Source of the DNA: Dryomyza anilis
Lineage: Eukaryota > Arthropoda > Insecta > Diptera > Dryomyzidae
Length of the DNA stretch: 64,000 nucleotides
Direction of reading: 5' to 3'
Assembly (NCBI GenBank): GCA_951804985.1
Contig: OX638131.1
Location: forward strand, 85,637,849 to 85,701,848
Shown: piece after piece, positions 11,836 to 24,400 of the stretch
How the letters are laid out: each line of letters starts with the position of its first letter
How positions within the stretch are numbered: position 1 is the stretch's first letter
Notes under the pieces: generated by a model
Told to the model about the DNA's origin: nothing
Databases searched by the model: none
Seen by the model: the letters and a program-made list of their open reading frames with translations, nothing else
Made by a program: the position numbers and the translations under genes

Positions 11836-12238
11836 AATAATAAAATAATAAAATAATAAAATAATAAAATAATAAAATAATAAAATAATAAAATAATAAA
11901 ATAATAAAATAATAAAATAATAAAATAATAAAATAATAAAATAATAAAATAATAAAATAATAAAATAATAAAATAATAAAATAATAAAATAATAAAATAA
12001 TAAAATAATAAAATAATAAAATAATAAAATAATAAAATAATAAAATAATAAAATAATAAAATAATAAAATAATAAAATAATAAAATAATAAAATAATAAA
12101 ATAATAAAATAATAAAATAATAAAATAATAAAATAATAAAATAATAAAATAATAAAATAATAAAATAATAAAATAATAAAATAATAAAATAATAAAATAA
12201 TAAAATAATAAAATAATAAAATAATAAAATAATAAAAA
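11836..12238. repeat. Octanucleotide microsatellite (AAAATAAT)n, right part
   Basis: About 50 copies of the same 8-bp unit as at 4948-6526, starting at the first base after the LINE 5' end. Together the two parts would make one array of about 2 kb interrupted by the retrotransposon. Confidence 0.97.
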
Positions 12239-13578
12239 GTTTAAGGTGTCACTTTTTCGTTTTGATAAGGTAGACTGTAAACTTCATCTTTTAAGAATTA
12301 TTTATTTGCTCATTTATTATATTAATTTTAATAAAACAATACGCAATAATTTGCTCCCAATATACGCAATACCAAGCTGATCGCTGTGCAAATTAAAATA
12401 ATATTAAATCTACTACTTTTGGGGTCAGTGATAAAAAAAGGGAGACGATGAAAATACTGCCTAAATCCACAAGTTGCAAAAATTTACAATAAAAAGATAC
12501 GAAATACAAATATGTACAAAATACTCAATTTACACCTACGTCTCGAAGCACGTTTTATGAGACCCCGTAGTCTAGCAACACGTATTAAACTAAATACCAA
12601 ACAAATAAAACTTTTGTTGTTTTCACGTTCACCGCTCCTTAAACAAAAGGCTGACAACAAAAATAAAATAAAATATTATTATAGCACGATATTAAGCAGA
12701 CGTTTTTGTAAATACAACAAAAAAATTAAATATTTTAAATGTTTTTGATCTTTTTTGAGTTTTTCTTTTTTTTAAATTGATTTTGTATTTAATTTGTTAC
12801 TTAGTAATAATGGAGCATGCATGCTGGTGAATCAGCAGAGAGTGACAAGAATGAGTGAGTGACATGATCGCAAAACAAACCTGAAAAGAGTACCAAACAC
12901 AGCTTCAATGGGTGGCTGTGGCCAAAGACTCATGTGTGGAATGCTAAGAGCCAAGAGCTGCAAATGGCCGAGTAGAGAGTGGCGAAGAGCGGGAAGAGCA
13001 AGATCGTCTCAAACCAGACAGATCTACAACTTCAGGCAGGCAGACAGTGGGCATTCTTTACGGCAACAGTTTGTAATGAGTGCTCTTGCTGAGCAGACGT
13101 GTGTGCGCGGAAGTTGAGAAGAAACAAAAAAAAAATTAAAAAGAAAATAATTTAAAAGTTGATTGATTTAATTGAATTATAAAAACACTACGGATTTTTA
13201 AAAATTTCAACTATTCAAAGCAAAATAATTTGTAAGGAATACCATTGAAAATTATCAATCTCATTTAAAAAAAAAAAAAAATTAAAAATAGGTAATAAAA
13301 TATTTTTTTTTTTATAAAAAAAGTTGTATATGAAATTAAATAAATTGTAATAAAAAAAAAAAAATAGAATATTAAAAAAATATAAATTCATTAAGGAATA
13401 CATTTCAAAATTTATTAATTCAAAAACTTTCTAATAAAATTTTACAATAAAAAAATAATATAAAACAAAAACAATAAAAAAAAATGTGTATGACAAAAAA
13501 TGTACATAAAAAAAATGATTAATATATATAATAAAATGAAATAAATATTAAAAATAATATAAAAATATTAAATAAATA
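12239..13578. other. Intergenic DNA with a GC-richer island at about 12810-13125
   Basis: Mostly AT-rich and simple. The island at 12810-13125 has balanced composition and a 69-codon plus-strand frame (12908-13117) with no domain or splice context that I recognise. It could be an untranslated exon or a regulatory element of the downstream gene. I do not call it coding. From 13130 to 13578 the DNA is A-rich and low in complexity. Confidence 0.4.
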
Positions 13579-13770
13579 CACACAGACAAAATTAACAACC
13601 AACTTCCTTCAAAACAAAATTTCAACAAAATTATTAGACATTGGTTGTGAGAACTTACTTAGATAGGCACTTGAAGTATTATCACATGTACACACCAAAT
13701 TGTTCTAAATTGATTGCAAAGTTATAGTATCTCTTTGATTAGGATATGAAAACCGATATAGAGCATAATA
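13579..13770. mobile_element. Degenerate copy of the CACACAG MITE family
   Basis: Begins CACACAGAC and carries weak matches to the family found in the RCHY1 intron: AACCAACTT, an AATTGTTCTAAATTG segment and a CACTTGAAGTATTA segment. Strongly diverged. Confidence 0.45.
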
Positions 13771-13880
13771 AATTGAATGGGCAAAAATACTATTTTTTTT
13801 TTTTAAAAAATAGTAAATAATAAAATTGAAAACAAAATATAAAATAAAATACTTTAAACAATATAATACAAAAGACTAAA

Positions 13881-14090
13881 GACAGAAAAACCCTCATTTG
13901 GCAACAGGTTCGAAGAACAAAAAATTAGTTGTGGCAACCAACTTTATTCGGTAAAAACTAAATTATTACAAATTAACTGTTGTATTTAGTATGCACTTGA
14001 AAAAGGTATTATATAAACATTAATATTGTTCTAAATGGTTATAATACAAACTACAACTCTTTTAGTTTCGGTAATCAGAACCGATTTACT
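13881..14090. mobile_element. Diverged copy of the CACACAG MITE family
   Basis: Starts GACAGAAAAACCCTC, followed by TTTGGCAACAGGTTCG, AGTTGTGGCAACCAAC and then CTACAACTCTTTTAG, matching the order of blocks in the better copies at 20267-27594. Confidence 0.65.
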
Positions 14091-14696
14091 AAAAAATCTT
14101 AAATTTAACCACTTTGCAATAACATAATGATTTATAAAATTGAATACATAATATATTTATAATAATATGGAATTCTATTTAAATTCTATTTAAATTCTAT
14201 TTAAATTCAATTTAAATTCATTATTTATAAAATATTATTAATAAAGAAATACATTGTTTAACAAATTAGTTATTGATAAATTAGTTATTGACGCGAAAAC
14301 CCAAACTAAAAATAAATCAAACCAAGCAGAAATAAAATCACTGATATATATAACCAAGTTTAACGCTAAACGTGTTGGAAGTAAATAAAACGTGCAAAGA
14401 GGTTACACTGTAAAAATAATAAATAAAAAGTTTAAAAAGAAAATAATGAAAAATAAAAATATAATAAATGTCTATGAAAGAAATAAAATATTATTAAATA
14501 AATTAGTTAAGAAATTAAAAAAAAATATTTAAATAAAATACTAAATATGTAAAATAAAAAAAAATACCAAATACATAAAATAAAAAAAAAATAAAATAAA
14601 CTAGTAAAAAAAATAAATTAATAATTAAATAAACAAACAAATTAATAAATAAAGTAATAAAAAAATACAGAAATAAAAAAAGATATACATAAATAT
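14091..14696. other. AT-rich spacer with a short 11-bp tandem repeat
   Basis: Bases about 14171-14216 hold four copies of an 11-bp ATTCTATTTAA-type unit. The rest is simple AT-rich DNA without a gene. Confidence 0.6.
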
Positions 14697-14697
14697 A

Positions 14698-14748
<51 letters not shown>

Positions 14749-14764
14749 ACAAATAAATAAATAA
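14697..14764. repeat. (AAAT)n microsatellite
   Basis: Seventeen or so tetramers AAAT with one C interruption near 14750. Confidence 0.9.
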
Positions 14765-14922
14765 GAAAATAAAGATATAAAGAAAAAATAAAGAAATAAA
14801 AAAATAAAAAAAATAAATAAATAACGTAATAAAAATAAAGAAATAATGTAATTATAAAAAATATAACGAAGGTAATAAAGAAATAATGTAATTATGAAAG
14901 ATATAACGAAGGTAATAAAGAA

Positions 14923-15380
14923 ATAAAGATATAAAGATATAAAGATATAAAGATATAAAGATATAAAGATATAAAGATATAAAGATATAAAGATATAAAG
15001 ATATAAAGATATAAAGATATAAAGATATAAAGATATAAAGATATAAAGATATAAAGATATAAAGATATAAAGATATAAAGATATAAAGATATAAAGATAT
15101 AAAGATATAAAGATATAAAGATATAAAGATATAAAGATATAAAGATATAAAGATATAAAGATATAAAGATATAAAGATATAAAGATATAAAGATATAAAG
15201 ATATAAAGATATAAAGATATAAAGATATAAAGATATAAAGATATAAAGATATAAAGATATAAAGATATAAAGATATAAAGATATAAAGATATAAAGATAT
15301 AAAGATATAAAGATATAAAGATATAAAGATATAAAGATATAAAGATATAAAGATATAAAGATATAAAGATATAAAGATAT
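14923..15380. repeat. Octanucleotide microsatellite (ATAAAGAT)n
   Basis: About 57 almost perfect copies of ATAAAGAT. It is a different octamer from the neighbouring arrays, but of the same unit length. The minus-strand translation is a meaningless IFISLYLY repeat. Confidence 0.97.
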
Positions 15381-15390
15381 GAAGATAACG

Positions 15391-15947
15391 AAATAAAATA
15401 ATAAAATAATAAAATAATAAAATAATAAAATAATAAAATATTAAAATAATAAAATAATAAAATAATAAAATAATAAAATAATAAAATAATAAAATAATAA
15501 AATAATAAAATAATAAAATAATAAAATAATAAAATAATAAAATAATAAAATAATAAAATAATAAAATAATAAAATAATAAAATAATAAAATAATAAAATA
15601 ATAAAATAATAAAATAATAAAATAATAAAATAATAAAATAATAAAATAATAAAATAATAAAATAATAAAATAATAAAATAATAAATAATAAAATAATAAA
15701 ATAATAAAATAATAAAATAATAAAATAATAAAATAATAAAATAATAAAATAATAAAATAATAAAATAATAAAATAATAAAATAATAAAATAATAAAATAA
15801 TAAAATAATAAAATAATAAAATAATAAAATAATAAAATAATAAAATAATAAAATAATAAAATAATAAAATAATAAAATAATAAAATAATAAAATAATAAA
15901 ATAATAAAATAATAAAATAATAAAATAATAAAATAATAAAATAATAA
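15391..15947. repeat. Octanucleotide microsatellite (AAAATAAT)n, third array
   Basis: About 70 copies of the same octamer that flanks the LINE. One unit near 15681 has lost an A (AAATAAT) and another near 15441 has a T substitution. This array is not interrupted by an insertion. Confidence 0.97.
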
Positions 15948-16016
15948 ATAAATACAAAATTTAATAAAATAAAAAAATAAAAAAAAATAAATACTTAAAT
16001 TTTAAACTTAAAAAAA

Positions 16017-16943
16017 GCAAACAATCTAATAAAATATGAAAAAATGACGCTATAAAAAATGTTCAGTGCCATTGTCGCTTTCGTCGCGTGTTGTCTCAAT
16101 AAATTATACGCACACTTCGCGTCGTCTACGCTAATCGCACGCCTTGTATATTCATCTATCTAATGAGTATCTCCGATACTACGAAAGTGAATAACTGAGC
16201 GGCAAATTTCTCAGTAGCGCGGCATCTACGTAACTGAGTAGCCGGCTTTATTTGTTTTAAATTTGTAATTCGCGCAAAAGTGCCATAAAAGCCCCACATA
16301 CCAACAAAGTGTTAAAAATAACCCCGCGCTACGCCTTGTTTATAAATGTCGCTATTTGCGCAAGTTCAATATTTGACAAGCGATTTTAATTGAGGTTCGG
16401 GAAATAACTATAGGACGCTACTAAAAACAACGACAACAAAAACACAGCAGCAACAGTAAAAGCAACAACAATATCAGCGCATATTTAAACAACAGCAATG
16501 CGCCAGCAATTGCCGGTGCGCATCGGCAAAAGCAGGCAGATTTTATAAGAAAAATATAAAGAAAAATATAGCAAAAAAAAAACAAAAATCGTAAAAATTA
16601 ATAAGTCGCGCGACAAACACTCAATAAACTGCTGTGACTGAACACGCGACCACGCGACAATTTAAATATTAAAAAAAATTGAAAAATAAAAAATAATAAA
16701 CAAAAAAATAAAGAAAGTTTTGCAATTAATAAAAGCAATCGCAACAACAACAATATTCTTGTTGTTGTTGTAGTTGCCAATCAATTCAATTTACAGCGCG
16801 CAGCAAAAACAATTGAAAGTGTGTTGTGGCAACATCATATAAAACAAAAAAAAATATCCATAAAAACAACAACAATACATACAAAAAAATAAAAACAACA
16901 ATAACACGAGCAACATAAACAACAACAAAAAGTTCGCCCATCA
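16017..16943 (+). promoter_or_regulatory. Probable promoter and 5' UTR of the RCHY1 gene
   Basis: The composition changes here from AT simple repeats to CpG-containing DNA. A TATAAAAA word occurs at 16051 with a TTCAGTG initiator-like word at 16062, too close together to form a canonical pair. From about 16430 the sequence has many CAACAA and GCAACA runs typical of fly 5' UTRs. The ATG at 16944 follows directly. The true transcription start and any upstream intron cannot be fixed from sequence alone. Confidence 0.45.
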
Positions 16944-18437
16944 ATGACGGAATCAATTGGTACGGACGCCATTGCTGGCTACATACACGCGACACCAACT
17001 GTCGCGCGACTTTTGCATAAATCGCATTCATCGCCGTTATTCGGTTGCGACGACCGCCTAAAGTTAGACAACGATCGCATAAAACTGACAAAAGATCAAA
17101 GACTTATAAACGCCAATCATTTAATTATTAACAGCGATCAAATGCTTGTTAGTAGCGAACAACTCATTATTGACAGCGACCGCTTACATAGCAAAAGCAA
17201 TCAATTTAATGGTAGCAATGACTGTTTTTTAACCAGCCAATCAATGATTGTCAAAAGTAACAATCAATTGATTAGCAGCAGTGAATTCTTAAATCAGAAC
17301 CGCGGCAAAAACATTGAAGCGACTATAAGCGATCATTCCATTGTCAATGGCTACCAATCACTAAGTAGCAGTGACTGTAGTATTCTTCAAAGTGATCTAA
17401 AGACTGTCAAAGACGATCAACTTATTGTCAAAAGCGATCAAGAGTTTCTTAGCAGCGACCAAACAATAAATTGCAGTGACTGTTTCATGCGATCAAGCGA
17501 TCATTCAAATTTCAAAGGCGATCAAGCGATTGAAAACAGCGATTGTTTGTTAGACACTATCGATAGATTAGCTGTCAATGAAGATAGTGAGAATGTCAAG
17601 AAAAGCAGTTCTATTTTGAATAGTAACAAAGCGACATTGGAGAGTAATCACACATCAGTTTATTGCGAGCAATCAAAAATAAATAGTAATTCATCAAAAA
17701 TGAAAAACGATCTATCAAAAATGAAAAGCGATCAAACAAATATGAATATCGAGCAATGTTCTATCAACTCCGATCAAGCGATCGTCAAAAGCGATCAATC
17801 ATTTAGTAGCCACAGAAAAATAGTACAAGCAAACAATAGCCAACAAATAAATCACAACGATCCAGCGTTCAACAGCGACAGCGCGACCATTGCTAGCAAT
17901 AAATTCGAGGACCATAGCAATATTCCAAACAACAGCAAACTGGATGCGGTCAAAAACAAAGAAGCGACTGAAAGCGATCTAGCTGTTTACAGCGATCGTC
18001 TGCATATTGCCAGCAATCAATTATTTGATAATAGCAGCTGTCAAAACAGTCTTCTAAGTAGTAGCAATAATTTTAGTAATTTAGACAATAGCCTTAGTAA
18101 CAGCAGCAGCAACATCAAGATCAACCTTAATAGCAGCAACAACACCACCACCACCACTAAAGATGGCAATCAACATGACGCACAACACGTTGCCATTGCT
18201 TTCACTGAACAAATAGCAATTAACGCCTGTGAAAACATTGTAAAAAATGCTGTGACGACGCGGCACGATTCGTTGCAACAACAAGAACAAGAGCAGCAAC
18301 AAACAACAACGCAGCAACAGTCGCAGCAGACACTTGTTGGCGACGACAACGACAACAACATCATTCACAATGTTGCCGCCGACTCTGAACAGCAACAGCG
18401 CGGCTGTGCGCATTACAAGCGACGCGCCATGTTTGTT
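16944..18437 (+). CDS. RCHY1: RCHY1 coding exon 1: heptad-repeat extension plus start of CHY finger
   Basis: 498 codons ending exactly at a GTAAGT donor (18438) in phase 0. Residues about 44-290 are imperfect heptads, S-D-Q-x-x-x-x, with an acidic or Asn residue at 44, 51, 58, 65, 72, 79, 86 and 93, then after a two-residue shift at 144, 151, 158, 165, 172, 179, 186, 193, 200, 207 and 214. Residues 365-405 are Ser/Asn-rich, and 445-463 Gln-rich. The CHY finger begins at residue 487 with GCAHY. The reading frame stays open 15 bases past the donor, but the homology joins the exon at 30030. ATG chosen as the first in frame; no upstream in-frame start is seen. Confidence 0.85.
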
Positions 18438-21400
18438 GTAAGTGGCCCCTAACATGTTTTTATTTTTTTGTAATTTTTATTTATTTTTTAAATAATTTAT
18501 TTACGCACGATTTTAAAATGCGTTTAACCGGATTATGCGTTAATAATGATGACGAGACGATTTTAATTGGGCCGCCGTTTTTTACTTGTTTACTATGGGG
18601 CGAATACAGCAAATATAAAGTAGGAATTCAGATATCTTTCTTCGAAAATAAAATCAATATATCTTTAGAATGTTAATTTCAATTTAAGAAGAACGTAAAT
18701 GTTTAAGGTTCAGTTTTTAAGCGTCAGTTTTTCAATGCTAGTTTAAACGTACTTTAATTTTCGTTTAATTAATCTTCTCTTTAAACTAAACGACGTTTAG
18801 TTTATCAGTGACAGTTTAAAATGAAAGCAGACCAAAACAATACATATCATCACTGTTATGCCAAAGAGGGCGAATGTGCATTTTTAAAAATGTTGGGAAA
18901 TCAAATTTTAAAGTTTGAAGTACTTTAAAAATTAGTAAATTATTTTTTTTTTTTCAATTTATGTTGTTATTATTAGTTTATTAGTTTATTCATCAAATAT
19001 TATAACGTACATAAAATATTTTTGGATTGGGACAACTTACTGAATTATAAATATGGATTTTGTGAGGCTATGTCCTGACCAAAACGCAAATATATTTTTT
19101 TATGCTATAACTCAAGGTAAAGTAGTGATGTGAAGACATTTATTGATTGTTTTCAAAGCACCTATCGATTGGCATCATTATTTAAAAAGAATTAGCAAGA
19201 AAATGTCTGGCAACATATTTTTAATTAATGAAGCCAATCGATACGTGCTTTTCAAACAAACAATTAATACCTTTACACCAATATTTTATCTTGCACCTAT
19301 AAAAAGTTATAGCAAAAAAACGAAGAAATTTGAAAAATTGAAAAATCTTGTCATGTCAAAAGGGCGAATCTTTTCATTTTTTTGCTATAACTCTTTATTG
19401 ATGCAAGATAAAATAGTGATGTGAAGGCATTTATTGTTTGTTTGCAAAGCATCTATCGATTGGCATTATTGTTTAAAAATAATTTTCCAAATACTAATTT
19501 ACCATTTGTTATTTGCCTGAATAATGTTTGACAAAATATTTTTAAATAATGTTCTCAATCGATATGTGCATTAAAAACAAATAATGAATGCCTTTACATC
19601 ACTATTTAATGTTGCACCAATAAAGAGTTTTTTTTCTATGCGTGTAGTTTAATTCTTCAGCATCGGTCGTTTAAAGTAAGTTTAAACGACGGTTGAAGTT
19701 CACTGAAAAATTGATTCTTATTTTTAACAAAGTTTAAACTACAAACTATGTTAAACTAGCACAGAAAAACTGGCCCTAAGTCATATTTTGAAATTAAACT
19801 TAATTTAAACTAGATGTTATTTCGTCCATTTGCCCGTTTGGATTAGAAACAATAGAGATTTTAAAAATGTGGAAAAATTTAAACCAAGTTTAACCTTGCA
19901 CTGAAACGAGTAAGATAAATATTAAAGAGTAGAATAAATATGAATTTTATCTTAAACGAGAAAATAAAGTTTAGTCTTATGGGTGTAACTTAAAGTCGTT
20001 TGGGATGAATGTGGGATAATTATGTGTACCCTCACATTTTTAAATTATTCATTGTTTCGAATATCAGAAACTCCGAATAGTGTTCAATATTAGTCTACCG
20101 TTTTAAATTGGAAAGCTTGTTTAGCTTTACGAGTCTGAAGTTTTTTTTATATAAATGACCTGGAGGTGGGCATGTCCGTTGACCAATAGATCTTATTTCC
20201 GAACTCAGAATTACTTTTTGGCTAAAACGTACTGAAACTACGGACAGATAAAAGACTACAATGTATCACAGGAAAATCCTCTTTTGGCATGAGGTTGGAA
20301 GAACGAATAAGATATTTATACCAACTATTAAATTCATTCGGTTAAATCGAATTGTTTATAAATTTGTTGTCGGAACTGCACACAGAAAAATCCTCTTTTG
20401 GCATGAGGTTGGAAGAATGAAAAAGTTAGTTGTACCAACTAATTTCATTCGGTTAAAACGAATGCCATAATAGCCTATACACATGAAACATTAGTCTATA
20501 CACACTCCTAATTATTTTAAAACTGTACTAAATTGTTCTAAAACAGTTCGTAATTGGTTGCAGAACAAACTACAACTATTTTTATTTTGACAATAACAAC
20601 CGACTAAGCGATTGAGAGAACCGAATAAGTTGGTTGGACAAAGAGTTGATTGACGCAACAATTCTCAATGTGACGCTTGAAATATTAGTCTATACACACT
20701 CCCAATGGTTCTAAATCTGTACTAAATTGTTGGAAAGCATTTCGAAATTGGTTGTAGTCCAAACTACAACTCTTTTAGTTTTGACAAAAACAAACGACTA
20801 AGCAGTTGAGAGAATCGAATAAATTAGTCGGCGCAACAAATCACTATTCTGTGTGTAGTTTATTCAACCATATCATTCACCAAATGTCAGATATATTAAA
20901 TTTGTGTTAAGCAATAATTACAAATATTTTGAACTGAAATAAATTTATTAGGCAAGATTTATACAACTATAATAAGATTTTGTTCGAAATTTCAAATCAG
21001 ACGAATTTTATATATGCGCGACCTATCATTGAAAACATTTTTTTGGAAGTATTTTCCTTTTTTTTTACTTATTCATATCTGAAACTATATTTTTACATAG
21101 AAACATTAACAATCCAATAAACTGACTTTATGGTATCTTAAATCAGATATATGACTAATAAAACAATTTCCATTGTTACCATGCTATTATAAAAAAAAAA
21201 CATTTATAATGCCAAAGCAATGCCAAAAGCCATTATATATTACTTTAAAATTTTAGCCAAATAAGTTTTTCAACACTTTGCAACGCCAAAGTGTGTGAGT
21301 TTTGTGTTCAAATAGTTTAGTATAATAAAACCTTGTTTTTTATTATATACAAATCTAAAGAACTTTTCGAAAAGAAAAGAATATATGCCCATAAATAATG

Positions 21401-24400
21401 GGGTTTTTGAAAAATACCTATAACAGACTTTTTGCAAAAATATGCAAAGAATGTGTTGTGCATTTCTTTAATCTTTCGGAAATACCATTTTTTTTTTAAA
21501 TACTCAATGTTGATTCAATTACCGTGCATTTTTATTTCAACTCAGATTGGTTTTTTTTATACTGAACTGTTTTCTAATTAGTAATTATTAATTAAAACCA
21601 TCACATGCATTTTGACAAAGCAATAATGTAGTACAGAGCGAGCACATGTTATTGATCTAGTTCGGGGTTGATTTGTTTAAATGTTTGCCTTGCGTAAAAG
21701 TTGTTCTAGAGCACACAAAATCAAATGTATCGCGATCATTTTATGGTCACAGTGACGACATTTATATGATTGGCCGACTTTGTATAAAACTGATTCGCCC
21801 AATAGTTTCGAAAAATTGGTGCTTATCACCATGTGCATTTTTACCTATATTAATTAAATTGTATGCACTAATTATTTTATTACTTGAAATTAAACTGAAA
21901 CGTGTTCAAATTCACTATGCTGTTAAATGAAACGTCATGACTGTCTACAATATCTACAAATACCAGGCGCGCATCTATAAATAATCTAAACTGAGATCTA
22001 TTTTTAAAATTTCAACATTCAATTATCAGCGCAATTTTATGATGTTAACTCATACAATTTGGTTTTTATTGATTTATATGGAATAGTAGATTTTTAGAGC
22101 ATTTATAACAAACAAATAACAAACAGTTTAATTGACAGTCCTATTCTAATACGAAACTGTTTCGATAAATACTAATTTGTGTTTTTATTTTTTGTTGGTC
22201 GATTAGTCGTTTATTTTTATAATAAATTAACACGTTTTTATCGTGCTTAAATTAAGGGTCATTTAGTAATTACATATATCAGACAAGTTGTCGATTGTGA
22301 AACAGTTTTTGGGAGTTTTTTTTTTATTTTTAATTTTTCTATAGGAAAACGTTTTTGCAATTATCACCAAGTAATAAATACTGGTTCTTTTAAGATTTGG
22401 TCGGCAAATCAAAGTGATTTAATTAATTAGTTGTATTAGTGCTAATAAAAGCCTACGTCAACAATCAAGTTGTCCAAAAAATATATTCGTTAATATGTTA
22501 CATAGTATAATGGTTTAAAATGGGGGGTTTTTTGTAACCCGTTGACGCTGTCACCACATTAAACACATATTGAAGATTATACATGTGTTTATAATTTTCT
22601 ATACTTTCGTCAAAAACTACGAACAATCCGATTTTAAGTATTCATAAAACTAGTTTTCTGCACGATACAGGTTCCAAAGTGTTTATCAAGTCAATTACTT
22701 AAATATTTAACCGGTATTTTTGAGGTTTACGAATTTTTGATTTGGCAAATTTTTCTTTGATGCTATAGATAGTTATCTATGCAATTAAAATTAAATATGC
22801 GATCAGTGATTTTATAACATTATTATTATAAAAAATGTTTAGTGAAATTTTGAATTTATTAAACATAATGAACCAAAGGCTCATAACAGAATTATAAAAA
22901 ATTCAATATCTTTGTTGTAAATGTTAGATTCAGCTAATAGATTTTAATAATTGCTATAATATTACTCTACAAAACTATCAAAAATGTGTCCTATGAACAT
23001 CCTATAGATAATATCTATGTAATTTAAGTGTGATATACGTGAATCAGGAGCCAATGCAAATGAATATTGCACAGAGAATAGAGATTTGTTGTGCCAACCT
23101 ACTCCTTACCCAACGAATGTATTCGTTCTCTCAACCGCTTACTCGGTTGTTTTTGTCAATACTAAAATAGTTGTAGTTTGGACTACAGCCAACTTCGAAC
23201 AGTTTTAGAACAATTTAGTACAGTTTAAGAAGAATTGGGTATGTGTATAGACTAATATTTGAAGCACCAACCGAATATTGTAGACAATAAATTTTAATCG
23301 AATGAAGTTGGGTGTTACAACTAACTTTTTCGTACTTTCAACCTCATGCCAATAGATGAGTTTTCTGTGTGCGGAAATGGAGAATACACGAGACCGAGGG
23401 AAGGTAATCAGTCTTTTGACAAATCTCTTTTCTACGCTACCTACATAAAAATACCATAAAACGAAGAGATTTAACGTTGTAAAAACTTTAAGTGGAAACG
23501 TAGCAACAAAATTATGGCAGAAACAATCTTACAACTAGGATCTAAATAGACACATGATCACATGGATGTACAATTATTATGTAAAAGAATAGTGGTATGA
23601 GTATAGGAGGGGCCTTGAACCAAATACTTCAAAGTCATGGGAAAATATACCAGAAAATATCAAGCTGAAATATACGCTATAGACAGATGTATCCAATTCA
23701 ATCTGGACAAAACCTAAAACAACAGAAATATAGGCATCCTATCGGATAGTCAGGGTAAAATAAATAAAATCGACATCAAAACTAACGTCACCATACTCAG
23801 GGTATCTTGAAACATAGGAAGAGTAAGAAATGAAAAGTCTGACAAAATAGCAACTTGAAAAGGAGTCAACACATAACTCATAGGTCCCGAATCGAAGACA
23901 ATGTTGTCAAAAGGTTATTATTAGAAGAACAGTCTAGAAAAAATGGGACAAGAAAAAATACGTCAATCAAAAAAATTTAGCGGGACTTACGACCTAAGAA
24001 GATTCAAAATATACACTAAGATTTCAAAAGTAGATTCTGCCTAGAAAAAGAAGAAACTCTAGAATATATCTTGGAAACATGTTCAACGCTTATGCGTTCA
24101 ATAAAGAAATTACTTGCGTCCCCCCAAAATATGTACATATAGATCTCGTTTTGATTAAAATAATTATTCAAATTCGTAGATAATTCATTATTTATTCTTG
24201 TGCAACTCAAATAATTCGGTTTTTTTGTTTAAGATATTAAAAATATGATCTAAACGTAACGTTAATAAAAAAAGATACCGACCCCGGTATCGTAATTTCG
24301 AATCGGTACACCGAAACAGTTTTATTTGTAAACTTAAAATATGAAGTATCTCAAAAATCAAAACAATTATTCTTTAAAAATTGGATTCTACACAGAAAAA

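Noticed and set aside
12908..13117. 69-codon frame in a GC-richer island
   Set aside because: No domain, no splice context and arginine/serine-rich composition explained by base composition.
14515..15957. 480-codon minus-strand frame
   Set aside because: Same reason: it runs through AAAT, ATAAAGAT and AAAATAAT arrays.
18081..18455. 124-codon minus-strand frame
   Set aside because: Antisense of the Ser/Asn/Gln-rich codons of RCHY1 exon 1.
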